64,000 nt of DNA, taken from positions 298,639 to 362,638 of the forward strand of contig JBHJGP010000003.1 of NCBI GenBank assembly GCA_050331695.1, in the 5' to 3' direction. Numbering within the stretch: position 1 is the first letter of the stretch; every line of letters begins with the position of its first letter. The position numbers were made by a program, and so were the translations under genes. This document shows positions 9,416-17,572 of the stretch, one piece after another. The stretch is from JBHJGP01 sp050331695. Lineage in GTDB: Bacteria; Pseudomonadota; Alphaproteobacteria; Geminicoccales; Geminicoccaceae. The notes beneath the pieces were generated by a model. That model made no database searches and had not been told where the DNA came from. It saw only the letters and a program-made list of their open reading frames with translations.

Positions 9416-9802
9416 TTACTCGGCCGCGGCCTTCGCCGGCCGGTCGTCCCGCCGCTCGGCGATCCGCGCCGACTTTCCGGTGCGACCCCGCAGATAGTAT
9501 AGTTTCGCCCGGCGAACCCGGCCCCGGCGAACCACCTCGATGGAATCGATCCGGGGACTGTAGAGCGGGAACACCCGTTCGACACCTTCGCCGTAGGAGA
9601 TCTTACGGACCGTGAAGGACGAGTTCAGGCCCCGGTTCTTGCGGGCGATACAGACACCTTCGAAGGCCTGAACGCGCTCACGCGTGCCCTCGATCACCTT
9701 GACGTTCACCCGGACGGTATCCCCGGGGCGGAACTCAGGGACCGGCCGTTCCTCGAGCAATCGCTCCACCTGCTCTTTCTCGAGCTGTGCGATCACGTTC
9801 AT
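9416..9802 (-). CDS. rplS: 50S ribosomal protein L19
   Basis: L19 sits at the 30S-50S interface. The 128-residue protein has the family core: FRPGDTVRVNVKVIEG, RVQAFEGVCIARKNRGLNSSFTVRKIS, GVERVFPLYSPRID and RRGRVRRAKLYYLRGRTGKSARI (quoted in parts). The ATG overlaps the trmD stop by 4 bp, so translation is coupled. It closes the rpsP-rimM-trmD-rplS block and is followed after 27 bp by leuC. Confidence 0.97.
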   Translation of the reverse strand: MNVIAQLEKEQVERLLEERPVPEFRPGDTVRVNVKVIEGTRERVQAFEGVCIARKNRGLNSSFTVRKISYGEGVERVFPLYSPRIDSIEVVRRGRVRRAKLYYLRGRTGKSARIAERRDDRPAKAAAE

Positions 9803-10572
9803 GGCCTTACCTCGTCCGCTTGGTTGCGGCGCCTTTTCGGCGCCAGTGGTGTCGTCTGGTGGGGGCGCTCACCGCCCATGGATGATTGATGCGCGGCCCA
9901 CAGATCGGGGCGGCGCGTCCTCGTGGTCTCGCGAGCCTGATCCAGGCGCCACTGGCGATTGTCTTCATGGTGGCCTGTCAACAGAACCGATGGGACCTCT
10001 TGGCCCTCGAAGTCCCGCGGCCTCGTGAACTGGGGGTATTCGAGAAGATGGCCGGCGAAACTCTCTTCGTCCAGGCTCGCCCGGTTGCCCAGGACACCGG
10101 GCAGCAATCGGACGCAGGCGTCGAGCAGGCAGAACATGGCCGGCTCGCCGCCGGACAGGACGAAGTCACCCAATGAGACCTCTTCCAGGTCGCGGGCCTC
10201 GATGACCCGCTGGTCTATCCCTTCGAAGCGGCCGCACAGCACGATCACCCCCGGACCGTCCGCCCAGGATCGAACCCGCTCCTGGGTAAGAGGACGGCCG
10301 CGGGCCGACAGACAAAGCCGTGGCCGCGGGTCGTCCGCCGGCAGGCTGTCCAAGGCTCGGGCGATCACATCCGCCCGCATCACCATGCCGGCGCCGCCGC
10401 CGAAGGGGGTGTCGTCGACGCTACCGTGGCGATCCAGGGCGAAGTCCCGGAGCGCCACCGTGTCCAGACGCCAAACCCCTTCTTCGAGAGCGCGGCCCGT
10501 GATCGAAGCCGCCAGCGGGCCCGGTACGAACTCTGGAAACAAGGTCAGGACGGTGGCGTGCCAGGCACTCAT
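9799..10572 (-). CDS. trmD: tRNA (guanine-N1-)-methyltransferase
   Basis: Methylates G37 of tRNAs reading CNN codons, which prevents +1 frameshifting; tRNA-Pro(CGG), encoded in this window at 61.8 kb, is in the known substrate class. The 257-residue SPOUT enzyme shows VLTLFPEFVPG at the N-terminus, DDTPFGGGAGMVMR, the SAM-knot regions LCGRFEGIDQRVIE and EVSLGDFVLSGGEPA, and the C-terminal VLLTGHHEDNRQWR. The start and stop overlap rimM and rplS by 4 bp each, a coupled cluster. Confidence 0.97.
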   Translation of the reverse strand: MSAWHATVLTLFPEFVPGPLAASITGRALEEGVWRLDTVALRDFALDRHGSVDDTPFGGGAGMVMRADVIARALDSLPADDPRPRLCLSARGRPLTQERVRSWADGPGVIVLCGRFEGIDQRVIEARDLEEVSLGDFVLSGGEPAMFCLLDACVRLLPGVLGNRASLDEESFAGHLLEYPQFTRPRDFEGQEVPSVLLTGHHEDNRQWRLDQARETTRTRRPDLWAAHQSSMGGERPHQTTPLAPKRRRNQADEVRP

Positions 10573-11096
10573 CCGGCCCGCTCCTTCGCCACCATCTCTT
10601 CCGGCTGGCGGACGACGAGGACACCTTGGCCCAGATCAATCGAGGGGACGACGTCGCGGGTGAAGGGCAGCAAGAGACCTGCGCTGCCGGCCCGCTCGAT
10701 ATCGATGATGTCGCCGGCGCCGAAATCCTCGACACTGCGAACCGTGCCGACCACCTCGCCGGTCTCATCAACCACCCGGAGGCCGATCAGATCCTCGACA
10801 TAAAATTCGTCTTCGTCAGGTGGCGGCAGGACCGAGCGGGGAACATGAAGCTTGGTGCCGCGGAGCGCTTCCGCCATGTTTCGGTCTTGGATGGCGTTGG
10901 TGCGAACCACCACGCCCTTGGTATTACGGCTTAGGATCTCAAGCTCGAAGAGCCGCTCGCCGTCGGCCGTGTAAACTGGACCGTAGGCGGCGATAGCGTC
11001 GGGATCAGCGGTGAACGGCGCGACGCGAAAGGCGCCGCGGACCCCGTGGGCCGCTGCCACCGCGCCAATGCACACCAGATCCTTTTGAACGCCCAC
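10569..11096 (-). CDS. rimM: Ribosome maturation factor RimM
   Basis: Assists late assembly of the 30S subunit head and binds S19. The 175-residue protein has the N-terminal RimM fold (CIGAVAAAHGVRGAFRV), the PRC-barrel region (FYVEDLIGLRVVDETGE) and the final LLLPFTRDVVPSIDLGQGVL stretch. The start is GTG, 23 bp after the rpsP stop. It overlaps trmD by 4 bp. Confidence 0.95.
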   Translation of the reverse strand: MGVQKDLVCIGAVAAAHGVRGAFRVAPFTADPDAIAAYGPVYTADGERLFELEILSRNTKGVVVRTNAIQDRNMAEALRGTKLHVPRSVLPPPDEDEFYVEDLIGLRVVDETGEVVGTVRSVEDFGAGDIIDIERAGSAGLLLPFTRDVVPSIDLGQGVLVVRQPEEMVAKERAG

Positions 11097-11119
11097 CGCT
11101 TTCGCCCCGACAGCAACAC

Positions 11120-11485
11120 TCAGGCGCTCTCGGCAGCGGCCGCGTCGGCAGCCTCCGCCTCGGCCTTAGCCTTCTGAGCGGCGATCGCTGCCGCCCGCTT
11201 ACCCGTTCCCCGGCGGCGGCTCTCGGCGGCACCGGGAACGATGCCCTTGGCGTCAAGAAACCGCGCCACCCGGTCCGAATATTGCGCCCCGTGCCCCAGC
11301 CAATGGCGGACCCGCTCCTCGTTGATCACGACCCTCTCGGGGTGATCCTTGGGCAACAGAGGATTGAAAGTGCCGAGTTTCTCCAGAAATCGGCCGTCTC
11401 GCGGGCTTCGGGAGTTGGTCGCCACGATTCGATAAAAGGGGCGCTTCTTCGCGCCGCCCCTGGCGAGCCTGATGGTCACTGGCAT
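11120..11485 (-). CDS. rpsP: 30S ribosomal protein S16
   Basis: S16 stabilises the 5' domain of 16S rRNA in the 30S subunit. The 121-residue product starts MPVTIRLARGGAKKRPFYRI and contains GRFLEKLGTFNPLLP and QYSDRVARFL. The frame stays open upstream, but the ATG at 11485 fits the family exactly. The C-terminus is extended by an Ala/Glu/Lys-rich tail of about 40 residues, as in many alphaproteobacterial S16 proteins. It follows ffh by 40 bp on the same strand. Confidence 0.97.
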   Translation of the reverse strand: MPVTIRLARGGAKKRPFYRIVATNSRSPRDGRFLEKLGTFNPLLPKDHPERVVINEERVRHWLGHGAQYSDRVARFLDAKGIVPGAAESRRRGTGKRAAAIAAQKAKAEAEAADAAAAESA

Positions 11486-11525
11486 GGTCTGTCGTCCGAT
11501 CTCGTCTGTAAGCCGTGTTGTACCG

Positions 11526-12884
11526 TCAATGGGGAAGAAGTCCCGGCGGCAGCTGGCCACCGGGCATGGGCGGCATTTTGTTGCCCATCTTCTTAACCCG
11601 TTTCATCATTTTCTGCATCTGCTGAAACTGTTTCAGGAGTTTGTTCACGTCTTGGACCGAAGTCCCGGAGCCTGCGGCTATTCTGCGCTTTCTGGATGCG
11701 CCGATAAGCTTGACGTTGCGCTTCTCGAGCTTGGTCATCGAGCTGATGATCGCCGCCTGACGAACGAAGATCTGCTCGTCGAGATTGGCGTCCTTGATCT
11801 GTTTTTGCGCCTTCTGAACGCCCGGCAGCATCGCCATGATGCCCTTCATGCCGCCCATCTTCTTCATCTGGGCGAGCTGCTTGCCGTAGTCGTTCAGATC
11901 GAAGCTGCCCTTCTGCATCTTCCGGGCGAGCTTCTCCGCTTCATCCTTATCGATGGTCTCGGCGGCCTTTTCCACCAGCGAGACGACGTCGCCCATGCCG
12001 AGGATGCGTGACGCGACCCGTTCCGGATGAAACGGTTCCAGCGCTTCCAGCTTTTCGCCGGTGCCCACCAGCTTGATCGGTTTGCCGGTCACCTGGCGCA
12101 TGCTGAGCGCAGCGCCACCCCTGGCATCGCCGTCCATCCGGGTCAGGATGATGCCGCTAAGATCCAGCCGCTCATCGAAGCTCTTGGCGACATTGACCGC
12201 GTCCTGGCCGGTCAGACTGTCGGCGACCAGCAGGATTTCCTGAGGCGTCGCGACCGATCTGACGGCTTCGAGCTCGGCCATCAGCTCGTCATCGACGTGC
12301 AAGCGCCCGGCCGTATCCAGAACCACGACATCGAAGCCTTCCGTTCGGCCCGTGGCCATGGCGCGCTTGGCGATGTCGACTGGCGCCTGTCCAGCGACGA
12401 CAGGAAGGTCGTTCACTTCCGCCTGAGCCGCCAGAACGGCAAGCTGTTCCTGAGCGGCGGGCCTGCGGGTATCGAGAGACGCGAGCAGCACGGATTTGTG
12501 CGACTTGGTCTTGAAGTGGAGGCCCAGCTTCGCCGAGCTCGTGGTCTTACCGGAACCCTGAAGGCCGACCATCATCACGACCATGGGTGGGTTGGTCGGC
12601 TCGGTCAGCGCCGCCGTTTCGGACCCGAGAAGCTCAACCAAGCCGTCATGGACGATCTTCACGACCATCTGGCCGGGCGTGACCGACTTCACCACTTCCT
12701 GGCCGACGGCACGCTCGCGGACCGACGAGACGAAATCCTTGACGACCGGAAGCGCGACGTCCGCCTCGAGCAGGGCGATGCGCACATCGCGCATGGCGCC
12801 GTCCACGTCGCTCTCAGAGAGTGCGCCGCGGCGCTTCAAGCGATCGAAGACGTCGCTTAGCCGTTGGCTCAGACTGTCGAACAT
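11526..12884 (-). CDS. ffh: Signal recognition particle protein Ffh
   Basis: GTPase of the SRP that binds signal sequences with 4.5S RNA and delivers ribosomes to FtsY at the inner membrane. The 452-residue protein has the N domain (MFDSLSQRLSDVFDRLK), the G domain with the P-loop VGLQGSGKTTSSAKL, DTRRPAAQEQL, VLDTAGRLHVD and LTRMDGDARGGAALS, and a methionine-rich M domain (MKKMGGMKGIMAMLPG and a Met/Lys-rich tail). The open frame extends 65 codons upstream, but the ATG at 12884 is the family start. It heads the ffh-rpsP-rimM-trmD-rplS run and is divergent from dapF across 139 bp, where promoters for both must lie. Confidence 0.97.
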   Translation of the reverse strand: MFDSLSQRLSDVFDRLKRRGALSESDVDGAMRDVRIALLEADVALPVVKDFVSSVRERAVGQEVVKSVTPGQMVVKIVHDGLVELLGSETAALTEPTNPPMVVMMVGLQGSGKTTSSAKLGLHFKTKSHKSVLLASLDTRRPAAQEQLAVLAAQAEVNDLPVVAGQAPVDIAKRAMATGRTEGFDVVVLDTAGRLHVDDELMAELEAVRSVATPQEILLVADSLTGQDAVNVAKSFDERLDLSGIILTRMDGDARGGAALSMRQVTGKPIKLVGTGEKLEALEPFHPERVASRILGMGDVVSLVEKAAETIDKDEAEKLARKMQKGSFDLNDYGKQLAQMKKMGGMKGIMAMLPGVQKAQKQIKDANLDEQIFVRQAAIISSMTKLEKRNVKLIGASRKRRIAAGSGTSVQDVNKLLKQFQQMQKMMKRVKKMGNKMPPMPGGQLPPGLLPH

Positions 12885-13023
12885 GGCAATACGACTGCTC
12901 GCCGGGGCTCGTTGGAACCTTGGCGACCGGTTTCCAGATGACGTGCGAAGATTGCGTTTGTAGGAGCGGCGGCCCGGCCTCGTCAAGCATTCGCAGCCGC
13001 TATCGAAAGGTTCGCGATCACCG

Positions 13024-13860
13024 ATGACGCGTCTGTCGTTCGACAAGATGCATGGGCTCGGCAATGATTTCGTTCTCATCGACGAGAACGATCTCGCCGG
13101 TCCGTTGACGCCGGAGCAGATCCGGGCGATCGCCGACCGCCGGCGGGGTGTCGGTTTCGATCAATTGATCGTTTGGAACGCCCGACAGGACCGGCGGGCC
13201 GAGGTCCTGTTCTACAACGCTGATGGCAGCCTTTCGGCGGCTTGCGGCAATGGCAGCCGAGCGTTGATGCGGCTTTTGTGCGAGCGGCTCGGTTGGCGTG
13301 AGGCCGATCTCGTTACCGGCGCCGGCACGTTACGCGGCCGGGTCGCGAACGATCTTTACGAGATCGACATGCTGGCACCGGGCCTCGCCTGGCGGGACGT
13401 TCCGTTGGCGAAAGCCGCGGACACGCTTCACCTGTCCGAACTCGAAGATCAGACCTTGGGCGTGCCAACGGCCGTCAGCATGGGCAATCCGCATCTGGTC
13501 TTTTTCTCGGACCCGCTGGACGACCGGGTTTTTCGAGAGTTTGGGCCTCTCTACGAACGTCATCCGATGCTGCCGGAACGGGCCAATGTCAGTTTCGTCG
13601 AGGTGCGATCGCCCCGGCATTTGCAGGCTCGGGTCTGGGAGCGAGGGGTCGGTCCGACACTCGCCTGCGGCAGTGCTGCCTGTGCCGTCCTGGTGGGCGC
13701 CGTCCGCCGGGGTATGGCGGAACGAGAAGCGGAGGTGGGCTTGCCCGGCGGCAGCCTCTCGATCACCTGGCGCGAGTCTGATGACCACGTCTTGATGACA
13801 GGGCCGGCGACGCACAATTTCAGGGGCCAACTCGATCCGACGGACTTGGCCGCGTCATGA
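13024..13860 (+). CDS. dapF: Diaminopimelate epimerase
   Basis: Converts LL- to meso-diaminopimelate for lysine and peptidoglycan without a cofactor. The 278-residue protein has FDKMHGLGNDFVLID at the N-terminus and the two catalytic cysteines in AACGNGSRALM (about residue 78) and TLACGSAACAV (about residue 217). The ERGVGPT and SMGNPHLVFF signatures are also present. The stop overlaps the mtaB start by 4 bp (ATGA), the first of three tightly coupled genes with mtaB and ftsY. Confidence 0.97.
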   Translation: MTRLSFDKMHGLGNDFVLIDENDLAGPLTPEQIRAIADRRRGVGFDQLIVWNARQDRRAEVLFYNADGSLSAACGNGSRALMRLLCERLGWREADLVTGAGTLRGRVANDLYEIDMLAPGLAWRDVPLAKAADTLHLSELEDQTLGVPTAVSMGNPHLVFFSDPLDDRVFREFGPLYERHPMLPERANVSFVEVRSPRHLQARVWERGVGPTLACGSAACAVLVGAVRRGMAEREAEVGLPGGSLSITWRESDDHVLMTGPATHNFRGQLDPTDLAAS

Positions 13861-15110
13861 CCACTAGCAAGATCGTTACCTTCGGCTGTCGGCTGAACAT
13901 CTTCGAGACGGAATTGATGCGCCGGCACATGGCGAGCGCCGGCCTCGAGGATACCGTGGTTATCCACACCTGCGCGGTCACCGCCGAAGCCGAACGGCAG
14001 GCCCGCCAGGCCATACGCAAAGCCAGGCGCGAATGTCCGACCTCGCGGATCGTCGTCACCGGCTGCAGCGCCCAGATCGATCCGAACCGATACCAGGCGA
14101 TGGCCGAGGTCGATCATGTTCTCGACAATCAAGGTAAGCTCAAGCCGGCGACCTGGGCCGATCTGGCCGACGGGAAGGAGCCGCCTGCCGTCCAGGACAT
14201 CATGGCAGTGGAAGACACGGCACCGCATCTGATCGAAGGGTTCGAGCAGCACAGCCGGGCCTTCGTTCAAATCCAGAATGGCTGCGACCATCGCTGCACC
14301 TTCTGCATCATACCTTACGGCCGCGGTAACAGCCGGAGCGTGCCTGTGGGCGCAATCGTCGAGCAATGCCAAAGGCTGGTTGATGCCGGCTACGTCGAAA
14401 TCGTGTTCACGGGCGTCGATCTGACGTCGTTCGGTAAAGATCTGCCGGGCCAGCCAACCCTCGGAGAGTTGGTCCGGCGACTTCTCCGACTTGTGCCGAC
14501 GATCCGGCGCCTGCGGCTTTCCTCCCTCGATCCCGCCGAGATCGATCCGGTTCTGTTCGCCATGCTCGTGGAAGACGAGCGGGTCATGCCCCATGTCCAT
14601 CTCAGCGTTCAGGCGGGAGACGACATGATCCTCAAACGGATGAAGCGGCGACACTCCCGCCAGCAGGTGGTCGACCTCAGCCATCGTTTGCGGGCCGAAC
14701 GCCCGGAGATTGCGCTTGGTGCCGATCTGATCGCCGGTTTTCCGACCGAAACTGAAGCGATGTTCGGGCGCTCCCTCGATCTGGTTGGCGAAGCCGAACT
14801 CACCTTCCTTCATGTCTTTCCGTTCTCGCCGCGCCCCGGAACGCCCGCGGCGCGTATGCCGAAGCATCCAAAAGCACTCGCCAAGGAGCGGGCGGCGCGT
14901 CTTCGCGGCGAGGGCGACCGGGCGCTAGGCCGGTTCCTGGGTCAACAGGTCGGCAGCACCCATGACGTGTTGGTCGAGCGCGGCGGCCGCGGTCATACCC
15001 GCCAGTTCGCGCCGATCCGTATCGAAGGTCCGAGCCACCCGGGTACGATCGTTCCGGTGGAAGCGATCGCCGTCGACCAGGGGTGTCTGCTCGGAAGGAT
15101 CGCCGCCTGA
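13857..15110 (+). CDS. mtaB: tRNA (N6-L-threonylcarbamoyladenosine(37)-C2)-methylthiotransferase MtaB
   Basis: Radical-SAM enzyme that adds a methylthio group to t6A37 of ANN-decoding tRNAs. The 417-residue protein has the N-terminal cluster-binding cysteines in TFGCRLNIFETE, HTCAVTAEAE and VTGCSAQ. The radical-SAM CxxxCxxC is in GCDHRCTFCIIPYGRG and the glycine-rich EIVFTGVDLTSFG follows. A C-terminal TRAM-like segment is short. GCRLN rather than MiaB's GCQMN, together with the overall pattern, favours MtaB over MiaB or RimO. Its stop shares one base with the ftsY start (TGATG). Confidence 0.93.
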   Translation: MTTSKIVTFGCRLNIFETELMRRHMASAGLEDTVVIHTCAVTAEAERQARQAIRKARRECPTSRIVVTGCSAQIDPNRYQAMAEVDHVLDNQGKLKPATWADLADGKEPPAVQDIMAVEDTAPHLIEGFEQHSRAFVQIQNGCDHRCTFCIIPYGRGNSRSVPVGAIVEQCQRLVDAGYVEIVFTGVDLTSFGKDLPGQPTLGELVRRLLRLVPTIRRLRLSSLDPAEIDPVLFAMLVEDERVMPHVHLSVQAGDDMILKRMKRRHSRQQVVDLSHRLRAERPEIALGADLIAGFPTETEAMFGRSLDLVGEAELTFLHVFPFSPRPGTPAARMPKHPKALAKERAARLRGEGDRALGRFLGQQVGSTHDVLVERGGRGHTRQFAPIRIEGPSHPGTIVPVEAIAVDQGCLLGRIAA

Positions 15111-16036
15111 TGGCGTTCGGCTGGATCAAAAAACTTAAAGACGGCCTCGGGCGCTCTTCGTCCAAACTGACGACCTCGATCGGCGCCATCTTCACCAAGA
15201 AGAAACTCGATCAGGAAAGCCTCGACGATCTTGAGGATGCCTTGATCCAGGCGGATTTGGGTGTCGCCACGTCGGCCCGTTTAGTCGCCCGTCTGGCCAG
15301 GGATCGCTTCGGCAAGGATGTCAGCGAGGCCGAGATCCGCGAGGCCCTTGCCGGCTACGTCGCCGAGATTCTGGCACCTCTCGCCCTGCCGCTCGAACTG
15401 GACCCGGATCACAAGCCCAACGTCATCCTGGTGGCCGGCGTCAACGGCACCGGCAAGACCACGACGATCGGCAAGCTTGCCCAGCAGATGACCCAAGCCG
15501 GCTATGAGGTCGGTGTCGTGGCGGGTGACACGTTTCGGGCGGCGGCGATCGAGCAGCTCGAGATCTGGGGACAGCGTGTCGGCGTGCCGGTGATGAAGGG
15601 CAAGGCCGGCGGCGACCCGGCGGCGCTCGCTTTCGATTCGATCGGAGAGGCCCAACTCCAGGGCCTCGATGCGCTCCTCATCGACACGGCCGGGCGATTG
15701 CAGAACAAAACGGCGCTCATGGACGAACTCGCCAAGGTGGTGCGCGTGTTCCTAAAACAGGATGAAAGCGCTCCCCATCACACCCTGCTTGTCTTGGACG
15801 CCACGCCCGGGCAGAACGCTCATCGCCAAGTCGAGCTTTTTCGTCAGACCATTCCCGTGACCGGTTTGATCGTGACCAAGCTCGACGGATCAGCCCGGGG
15901 CGGGGTGGTTGTGGCGCTCGCCGAGGCATTCGGTCTACCGGTCCATGCCGTTGGCGTAGGCGAGGGTGTCGACGATTTGCAGCCGTTTGAAGCGGATGGG
16001 TTTGCCCGCGCGCTGCTCGATTTGGATGCCGCTTGA
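15110..16036 (+). CDS. ftsY: Signal recognition particle receptor FtsY
   Basis: Membrane-associated SRP receptor GTPase that docks Ffh. The 308-residue protein lacks the long acidic A domain of the E. coli protein and starts almost directly with the N domain (GWIKKLKDGLGRSS). The G domain has VAGVNGTGKTTTIGKLA, AGDTFRAAAIEQLEIW, LIDTAGRLQNK and VTKLDGSARGGVVV. The ATG at 15110 overlaps the mtaB stop by one base; an upstream TTG in the same frame is less likely. Ffh is encoded 2 kb away on the other strand. Confidence 0.97.
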   Translation: MAFGWIKKLKDGLGRSSSKLTTSIGAIFTKKKLDQESLDDLEDALIQADLGVATSARLVARLARDRFGKDVSEAEIREALAGYVAEILAPLALPLELDPDHKPNVILVAGVNGTGKTTTIGKLAQQMTQAGYEVGVVAGDTFRAAAIEQLEIWGQRVGVPVMKGKAGGDPAALAFDSIGEAQLQGLDALLIDTAGRLQNKTALMDELAKVVRVFLKQDESAPHHTLLVLDATPGQNAHRQVELFRQTIPVTGLIVTKLDGSARGGVVVALAEAFGLPVHAVGVGEGVDDLQPFEADGFARALLDLDAA

Positions 16037-16092
16037 TCCGTCACCTAGGCGAAGGGCAAGGGGCTTGATGTTGGCAAAATGGATGAAAATGC

Positions 16093-16542
16093 ATGTCGCG
16101 TAGCGTGGTCGAGACGGTTTTGGGGGCGGTCGTGCTGTTGGTCGCGGTCGGTTTCGTCGTGTACGCTTATGGTAACAGTGATGTCGGTGATCCTGGCGGC
16201 TACACCTTGCGCGCGAACTTCGATCGGATCGATGGTCTCGAGGTCGGCAACGACGTGCGCATCAGCGGGATCAAGGTCGGCCAGGTCTTGAGCCAGACCT
16301 TGGATCAGGAAACCTACCGGGCGGAGGTGGAATTCAGCGTCCGCAATGGTGTCGAGCTGCCGGAGGACACCGGCGCCGCGATCGTCAGTTCAAGCCTGCT
16401 CGGCGGCAAATATCTACAGCTGTCGCCCGGCGGCGAAGAGTTGATGCTGGAACCCGGCGACGAGATCACCATCACCCAGTCGTCGCTGATCCTCGAGGAC
16501 CTGATCGGCCGGTTAATCTACGGATCCGGCGAGCAGCCGTAG
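16093..16542 (+). CDS. mlaD: Outer-membrane lipid asymmetry protein MlaD (MCE domain)
   Basis: MCE-domain component of the Mla phospholipid transporter; it forms a periplasmic hexamer anchored in the inner membrane. The 149-residue protein has one N-terminal membrane helix (VLGAVVLLVAVGFVVYAYG, about residues 8-28), then an MCE domain with YTLRANFDRIDGLEVGNDVRISG-type sequence and SSSLLGGKYLQLSPGG. The length fits MlaD. The other Mla genes (mlaE, mlaF, mlaC) are not in the window. It is probably co-transcribed with the DUF2155 gene 12 bp downstream. Confidence 0.92.
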   Translation: MSRSVVETVLGAVVLLVAVGFVVYAYGNSDVGDPGGYTLRANFDRIDGLEVGNDVRISGIKVGQVLSQTLDQETYRAEVEFSVRNGVELPEDTGAAIVSSSLLGGKYLQLSPGGEELMLEPGDEITITQSSLILEDLIGRLIYGSGEQP

Positions 16543-16554
16543 CAGCGCACAGCG

Positions 16555-16938
16555 ATGTTCCGCCTCGCCCTCCTTCTGTTCGCCATGCTTCCGTTCGGCC
16601 AGGCCATGGCGGTCTCCGACATTCCGAACGAAATCGTGGTCGTCCAGACCCTCGACAAGATCACCGCTCGGATCGGCGAACAGCGGGTCCGGGTCGGCGA
16701 GGAAGCGCGGTTCGGAACGCTCTTGTTCAAGGCATCCGTCTGTTTCGAGACCCCACCGACCGAGCCGCCCGAAAGTTCGGTCTTCATCCAGATCGACGAA
16801 GAAACCCAAGACGAACCGCGGCGAAGGCTCTTCAATGGCTGGATGTTCGCCTCCAGCCCGGCCTTATCGGCGTTGGAGCATCCGGTCTACGATATCTGGA
16901 TCATCGACTGCGAGGAGCCGCTGGAGCAAGCGGGCTAA
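16555..16938 (+). CDS. DUF2155 domain-containing periplasmic protein
   Basis: Function unknown. The 127-residue product has a signal peptide (MFRLALLLFAMLPFGQAMA, cleavage about residue 20). The DUF2155 body follows, with LDKITARIGEQRVRVGE, ARFGTLLF, two cysteines about 60 residues apart that could form a disulfide, and the hallmark LFNGWMFASSPALSALEHP. It follows mlaD closely, as in many alphaproteobacteria, which hints at an envelope role by association only. It is convergent with aat, with only 4 bp between the stops. Confidence 0.88.
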   Translation: MFRLALLLFAMLPFGQAMAVSDIPNEIVVVQTLDKITARIGEQRVRVGEEARFGTLLFKASVCFETPPTEPPESSVFIQIDEETQDEPRRRLFNGWMFASSPALSALEHPVYDIWIIDCEEPLEQAG

Positions 16939-16942
16939 TCGC

Positions 16943-17539
16943 TCAGTCTTCGAACGTGGCACGGCGGGACAGCGCGCGCCGAAGGCGTCTCCGATAATCC
17001 GAGCGGGTCACCTCAAAGCCACCGAACTGGCGCAAATGTTCGGTCATGAACTGGGTGTCCAACAGCTCGAACTGCCGTTCGATGAGCTTGTTCACCAGGT
17101 GGACGAGCGCCACCTTGCTGGCGTCGCTCGCCCGTGAAAACATGCTCTCGCCGAAGAAGGCGCCGCCTAACGCGACACCGTAGAGGCCACCCACAAGCCT
17201 GTCGTCCAGCCAGGTTTCGACGCTGTGAGCATGGCCGAGCTTCGCCAGCATGCAGTAAGCGTCGATCAGCTCCTCATTGAGCCAGGTCCGCGGCCTGCTC
17301 GGCGTCGGCTCCGCGCAGGCCCGAATGACGGCCGGGAAATCCTCGTTGGTGCTCAAGCGGAACCGGCCCTGGCGGATGATCCGCGCCAGCCGGCGAGGGG
17401 TGTGGAACCGCTCCAGCGGGATGATCCCCCGCTCCTTTGGCTCCACCCAGTAGATCGTCGGATCGAACCGGTCGTTGGCCATGGGGAAAAGGCCGACGGA
17501 GTAGGCGCAAAGCAGCGTATCGGGTCGGAGCTCGCTCAT
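16943..17539 (-). CDS. aat: Leucyl/phenylalanyl-tRNA--protein transferase
   Basis: Transfers Leu or Phe from tRNA to proteins with N-terminal Lys or Arg, marking them for ClpAP/S. The 198-residue protein starts with LLCAYSVGLFPMAN and has the family signatures YWVEPKERGIIPLERFH, AHSVETWLDDRLVGGLYGVALGGAFFGESMFS (in parts) and DTQFMTEHLRQFGG. It lies 33 bp downstream of accC in the same direction. A second N-degron transferase, bpt, is 8 kb away. Confidence 0.96.
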   Translation of the reverse strand: MSELRPDTLLCAYSVGLFPMANDRFDPTIYWVEPKERGIIPLERFHTPRRLARIIRQGRFRLSTNEDFPAVIRACAEPTPSRPRTWLNEELIDAYCMLAKLGHAHSVETWLDDRLVGGLYGVALGGAFFGESMFSRASDASKVALVHLVNKLIERQFELLDTQFMTEHLRQFGGFEVTRSDYRRRLRRALSRRATFED

Positions 17540-17572
17540 CGTTTCGATCCGGCGCCTATTCGATCCGGTCCT

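Noticed and set aside
13560..14867. 435-codon minus-strand open frame opposite dapF and mtaB
   Set aside because: It spans two well-supported plus-strand genes with no family similarity of its own.
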